A DNA stretch of 64,000 nucleotides from Betaproteobacteria bacterium (GTDB lineage: Bacteria; Pseudomonadota; Gammaproteobacteria; Burkholderiales; Rhodocyclaceae): the NCBI GenBank assembly GCA_009782565.1, contig WRIU01000001.1, forward strand, positions 1 to 64,000, written 5' to 3'. The stretch's first letter is position 1; the number at the start of each line of letters is the position of its first letter. The notes under the pieces were generated by a model that did no database searches, had not been told where the DNA came from, and saw only the letters and a list, made by a program, of their open reading frames with translations. Shown here one piece after another: positions 60,554 through 64,000 of this stretch. The translations under genes were made by a program, and so were the position numbers.

Positions 60554-61786
60554 TCAACTCCATCGCCTGAAAATTAACGATGTGTTGATGCCGCCAAATG
60601 CAAAATTATTACTCATTGTGTATTCGCAATCAAGGCGGCGGCCATCGCCACATATGTAGTCGAGCGGCGCACAGCGCGGGTCGACCTGATTCAGATTCAG
60701 CGTCGGCGCAAACCAACCTGATCGCATCATTTCGATCGTCATCCATGCTTCCAGCGCGCCGGCAGCGCCCAGAGTGTGCCCGATGTAACTCTTCAGCGAT
60801 GAAATAGGCATTTTCTCGCCAAAAACAGTATGGGTGGCGATGCTCTCCGCAATGTCGCCCAAGTCGGTAGCCGTGCCGTGACCATTGACGTACCCGATGG
60901 CATCGGGCGGGAGGTTGGCGTCAGCAAGCGCCAACCGGATGGCTGCAGCCATGGTATCGGCTCGCGGCTGGGTGACGTGCGTACCGTCGCAGTTGGTGCC
61001 GAAACCCACGATTTCAGCGACTATCCGGGCACCTCTGGCGCGGGCATGTTCAAGCTCTTCGAGAATCAGCGACCCGGCGCCTTCGCCGATCACCAGCCCA
61101 TCGCGGTCGCGGTCGTAAGGGCGCGGCGTCGTGTCGGGCGCGCTGTTGCGGGTACTGGTGGCAAACAGGGCGTCGAAAACCGCTGCTTCTGACGCGCACA
61201 GTTCTTCGGCGCCACCGGCGACCATCACGTCGGCGTGGCCGTAGCGAATGGCCTCATAAGCGTAGCCGATGCCCTGGCTGCCGGAAGTGCAGGCGCTCGA
61301 TGTAGTGATGACCCGCCCGGTCAGTCCGAAAAAGACGGCGATATTGACCGGCGCGGTGTGCGCCATCATCCGCAAATAGCTATTGGCGGTGAGACCTTCC
61401 AGTGTGCGGTTTTCGATGAGCCGTGCAAAGTCGGTGACTGCGGCAGGCTCGCCGGTCGATGATCCGTAGGACACGCCGGTACGCCCCGATGTCAGTGCCG
61501 GATGATTGAGCAGGCCGGCATCGGCAAGCGCCCATTCGCTGCTGAGGCATGCCATCAGGGCGATACGTCCCATACTGCGGGTGCGTTTGCGGGAATAGTG
61601 CGCTGGCAGTTCAAACGGCGCGGCAGGTACACCGAGGCGGGTGTTCAGCCCGACGATGTCGTCCCACTCGTTCATGTGGCGGACAGCGTTCTGTCGGGCG
61701 CGCAAGGCATATTCGACATCCGTCCAGTTGTTGCCGATTGGGCTGATACCGGCCATGCCGGTGACGACGACACGACAGCGGTTCAC
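60554..61786 (-). CDS. Beta-ketoacyl-ACP synthase, ApeR-like
   Basis: A 410-residue condensing enzyme (FabB/FabF type). Catalytic Cys in SSACTSGSQGIGYA near 166, first His in VNGHGTATDLGD and second in SYIGHTLGAAGALEAW. Terminal phrase NNFAFGGINTSLI. It is the last of four genes KS-DH-KR-KS, the order of ApeO-P-Q-R in E. coli-type aryl polyene clusters; its start overlaps the reductase stop by 4 bp. It would extend the polyene chain. Confidence 0.88.
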   Translation of the reverse strand: MNRCRVVVTGMAGISPIGNNWTDVEYALRARQNAVRHMNEWDDIVGLNTRLGVPAAPFELPAHYSRKRTRSMGRIALMACLSSEWALADAGLLNHPALTSGRTGVSYGSSTGEPAAVTDFARLIENRTLEGLTANSYLRMMAHTAPVNIAVFFGLTGRVITTSSACTSGSQGIGYAYEAIRYGHADVMVAGGAEELCASEAAVFDALFATSTRNSAPDTTPRPYDRDRDGLVIGEGAGSLILEELEHARARGARIVAEIVGFGTNCDGTHVTQPRADTMAAAIRLALADANLPPDAIGYVNGHGTATDLGDIAESIATHTVFGEKMPISSLKSYIGHTLGAAGALEAWMTIEMMRSGWFAPTLNLNQVDPRCAPLDYICGDGRRLDCEYTMSNNFAFGGINTSLIFRRWS

Positions 61787-62520
61787 AGCATGCCTCCATC
61801 GACAGCGATAACCTGCCGGGTAATGTAAGCGGCGTCGTCTCCCATCAGAAAAGCAACGGCAGCCGCGACTTCCTCGGGCTGGCCGACGCGCCGCGCGGGA
61901 ATCGCCGGTAAAGCGTGTTCAATGATTTCGGGCGTTAGCATCTCGGTGTCGATCAGACCGGGCGCAACGCAATTGACGGTGATTTTCCGTTTCGCTAACT
62001 CCAGCGCCAATGCCTTGGTAGCGCCAATAATGCCGGCCTTGGCGGCGCTGTAATTGACCTGCCCACGGTTGCCAGCAACGCCTGAGACAGACGACAACGT
62101 GACGATGCGGCCCGGGCGGCGCGTTTGCACCATCGGCATGATCAAGGGGTGAAGGACGTTGTAAAAGCTGTCGAGGTTGGTCTCGATCACCCGATCCCAC
62201 TCGGTGGGCGACATGGCCGGAAAGGCATTATCAGCAGAGATGCCAGCGTTGCATACCACGCCGTAGTAGACGCCGTGCGTGGCGATGTCGGCCTCCAACG
62301 CCTGCCGCGAGGCTTCGCGGTCAGCAATGTCGAACATCAGCAACCGGGCTTGTCGTCCCAGGGCTGCGATGGCATCGATGACGGTTTCGGCCTGGGCGCG
62401 CTGGCTGCGGCAGTGGACGGCAACGTTGAACCCGTCCTGTGCCAGACGCAGGGCAATGGCGCGGCCAATGCCACGGCTGGCTCCGGTGACCAGGACGGTT
62501 CTGGAAGAAGATGAGGGCAT
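61783..62520 (-). CDS. 3-ketoacyl-ACP reductase, ApeQ-like (FabG family)
   Basis: A 245-residue SDR: VTGASRGIGRAIALRL at residue 10, CNAGISAD, catalytic Ser in TLSSVSGVAG and Tyr-x-x-x-Lys in VNYSAAKAGI, and C-terminal ITRQVIAVDGGML. It reduces the 3-keto intermediate. Coupled to the downstream ketosynthase by a 4-bp overlap and 26 bp after the dehydratase. Confidence 0.9.
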   Translation of the reverse strand: MPSSSSRTVLVTGASRGIGRAIALRLAQDGFNVAVHCRSQRAQAETVIDAIAALGRQARLLMFDIADREASRQALEADIATHGVYYGVVCNAGISADNAFPAMSPTEWDRVIETNLDSFYNVLHPLIMPMVQTRRPGRIVTLSSVSGVAGNRGQVNYSAAKAGIIGATKALALELAKRKITVNCVAPGLIDTEMLTPEIIEHALPAIPARRVGQPEEVAAAVAFLMGDDAAYITRQVIAVDGGML

Positions 62521-62546
62521 GCCTGTTTACTAATCGATAAAAAATG

Positions 62547-63029
62547 TCATTCTAGCGCCGAAGCATTCCCGTCGGCGGACGCTGCCTGTTGCAGGTAAGC
62601 GTCCAGATCATCGGGCTGAAACACCAGTAAAGAGGCTTCGGCAAGCAGCGTACCGGCGGCGTCATGCAGCATGCAGCGCATAGCAACTAAACCACCGTCG
62701 ATGGATGCCTCTTCATTAGCGGTGATACGCAATACATCGCCGACACGGAACTGCGGTACATGGCTCTGATAATGGCGCGTACCGACCAAAAAACCGACTT
62801 TGACCGGCAACTCCTTTGTCAGTGACCGCCATCCGGCCAGAACGCCGATGGTTTGCGCCATGTATTCGATGCCGACCCAGCCAGGGACGGCGGCGCCATC
62901 GCAGAACGGGCTGTCGATCTGAAGGGCGGCTTCGCAGACGATGTGCGATTCGGCGGCTTCAACGATGCGGTCGAGCAACAGCATTGGTGGCCGATGCGGC
63001 AGATAATCGGCAATCGGGCGGTAAGTCAT
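62547..63029 (-). CDS. 3-hydroxyacyl-ACP dehydratase, ApeP-like
   Basis: A 160-residue hot-dog enzyme: LPHRPPMLLLDRIVEA opening with the catalytic His, PFCDGAAVPGWVGIEYMAQTI with the acidic partner, and DVLRITANEEASI. It is an ApeP/FabA-Z-like dehydratase for the polyene chain. Ends 26 bp before the reductase start; its own start lies 11 bp past the first ketosynthase. Confidence 0.87.
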   Translation of the reverse strand: MTYRPIADYLPHRPPMLLLDRIVEAAESHIVCEAALQIDSPFCDGAAVPGWVGIEYMAQTIGVLAGWRSLTKELPVKVGFLVGTRHYQSHVPQFRVGDVLRITANEEASIDGGLVAMRCMLHDAAGTLLAEASLLVFQPDDLDAYLQQAASADGNASALE

Positions 63030-63040
63030 AGCATGAAATT

Positions 63041-64000
63041 TTAAGTTATTTTCAGCACCAGCGCGGTGTTGCTGCCGCCGAAAGCGAACGAGGTCGATAG
63101 CGCCGCCCGTACCGGCGCTTGCGCGTGCATGCGCGGCGCGACCAGCGACAAGATGGGATCGTCCTTATCCTGGATGCCGTCCCATAAATGCGGGGGCAAG
63201 CGATGGGTGTCGTCGGTCAGCGTCAGCCAGGTCAGCACTGCTTCCAGCACCCCGGCCGCGCCCAACGCGTGGCCAGTCATCGGTTTGGTGCTGCTGGCCG
63301 GGCAATGGGGGAAGAGCTGTGAAATGACGCGGCTTTCCATCGCATCGTTATGGTGCGTAGCCGTGCCGTGCAGATTGACGTAACCGATGTCGTCTGCCGA
63401 GCAATCGGCACGAGCCAGTGCTTCGACAATGGCGTTGGTTGCGCCGATACCGTTGGGATCGGGTGCTGAAATATGATAGCCATCGGACGTTTCGCCCCAA
63501 CCGGCCAGCGTGACCATGTGTTCGTCCCCAGGGGTTTGCCGACGCATCAAAAACAGCGCCGCCGCTTCGCCGATATTGATGCCGCAACGGTTGGCCGAAA
63601 ACGGCAGGCAGGGCGTTTCACTGACCGCTTCGAGTGAAGAGAACCCGGCGATGGTAAAACGGGTGAGCGTGTCGACGCCTCCGGCGATCACCAGATCGGC
63701 CAAACCAGAGCGCAGCAACCTGGCACCGCTGATCAGCGCCTTGGCGCTTGATGTGCATGCGGTCGAGACGCTGTAGACGGGGCCAGCGCAACCGAGATAC
63801 TCGGCGAGCGTCCGGGCAGGCGAGCCGGGCTCCTGCTGGCTGGAATGAAACCATTCGGGAAGATGCCCTGTCAGGTGGTGGTGACGGACAGCAGTTTCAC
63901 TTTCGGCGATGCCCGAAGTGCTGGTTCCAAGAATCACGGCGACACGGTGCGCCGGAATGTCGTGCGCCAACTCCCGGAATGCAGATTCGATCTGCGCGAA
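63041..64000 (-). CDS. Beta-ketoacyl-ACP synthase, ApeO-like (N-terminus outside window)
   Basis: About 320 codons run to the window edge without a convincing start; the N-terminus lies beyond 64000. Condensing-enzyme marks: RVAVILGTSTSGI, catalytic Cys in VSTACTSSAKALIS, His in VNLHGTATHHND and PMTGHALGAAGVLEAV. First member of the KS-DH-KR-KS set. A TTG at 63970 that could mimic a start is ignored because conserved sequence extends through it. Confidence 0.85.
   Translation of the reverse strand, partial: FAQIESAFRELAHDIPAHRVAVILGTSTSGIAESETAVRHHHLTGHLPEWFHSSQQEPGSPARTLAEYLGCAGPVYSVSTACTSSAKALISGARLLRSGLADLVIAGGVDTLTRFTIAGFSSLEAVSETPCLPFSANRCGINIGEAAALFLMRRQTPGDEHMVTLAGWGETSDGYHISAPDPNGIGATNAIVEALARADCSADDIGYVNLHGTATHHNDAMESRVISQLFPHCPASSTKPMTGHALGAAGVLEAVLTWLTLTDDTHRLPPHLWDGIQDKDDPILSLVAPRMHAQAPVRAALSTSFAFGGSNTALVLKIT

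Noticed and set aside
60554-64000. Housekeeping fatty acid synthesis genes
   Set aside because: The order KS-DH-KR-KS without acpP, fabD or fabH and with paralogous exported proteins fits a polyene-type cluster better.

Overview
The window reads as chromosome of a betaproteobacterium, probably Rhodocyclales or a near relative. This rests on gene families and synteny seen here (lptFG divergent from pepA-holC, tsaB-rimI-uracil glycosylase, IorAB, a BPSS1780-type membrane protein, waaA, RNase G), not on a database search. It opens in the last ~70 bases of a 5S rRNA, the tail of an rrn operon.

Layout. (1) 0.1-23 kb is mostly core: PEBP protein, a PilG-like response regulator, cytochrome c, an EAL-HDOD protein, RNase G, an exported protein behind a Fur-box-like site, tsaB-rimI-udg, lplT, radA, iorA/iorB (split by a lipoprotein gene and a repeat cluster), a VapBC toxin-antitoxin pair, the pepA-holC-Pro-rich-hemerythrin-like operon, and lptFG. 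(2) 23.1-24.4 kb is a small scar at tRNA-Pro(CGG): a 45-nt copy of the tRNA 3' half, a 154-bp MITE with an 8-bp target duplication, and a GrpB-family gene. (3) 24.4-32.9 kb: ispB, an orphan solute-binding protein, rhlE, a crp/SDR module bracketed by repeats, a degenerate PAS-EAL protein and a deoxynucleoside kinase. (4) 32.9-43.3 kb is an integrative-element array at tRNA-Arg(CCT). A 9.2-kb element (tyrosine integrase, AlpA, DUF3631 primase/ATPase, several hypotheticals, HicAB) lies beside the wreck of a second element whose integrase is reduced to a 49-codon head-to-tail fusion, next to HigBA. Each toxin-antitoxin pair has the same ~85-nt structured RNA-like element immediately upstream on the opposite strand. 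(5) 43.4-56.9 kb returns to core and signalling genes: HDOD, acuI, a REC-degenerate GGDEF protein, waaA, a nucleotide-sugar epimerase, an ArnT-like glycosyltransferase, trmA, an OYE reductase, mnmE, then a UbiA prenyltransferase/radical SAM pair. (6) 57-64 kb is accessory: a VbhA-like antitoxin with a Fic protein carrying an altered active-site motif and KfrB-like C-terminal repeats, three tandem paralogous exported proteins, and the KS-DH-KR-KS core of an aryl-polyene-type cluster that runs off the right edge.

The signals I rank highest are the two matching putative small RNAs paired with two unrelated toxin-antitoxin systems, the non-canonical Fic-KfrB toxin with an Asp-substituted inhibitor motif, and the collapsed integrase with tandem att sites. 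All product names come from reading motifs and family resemblance; no searches were run.
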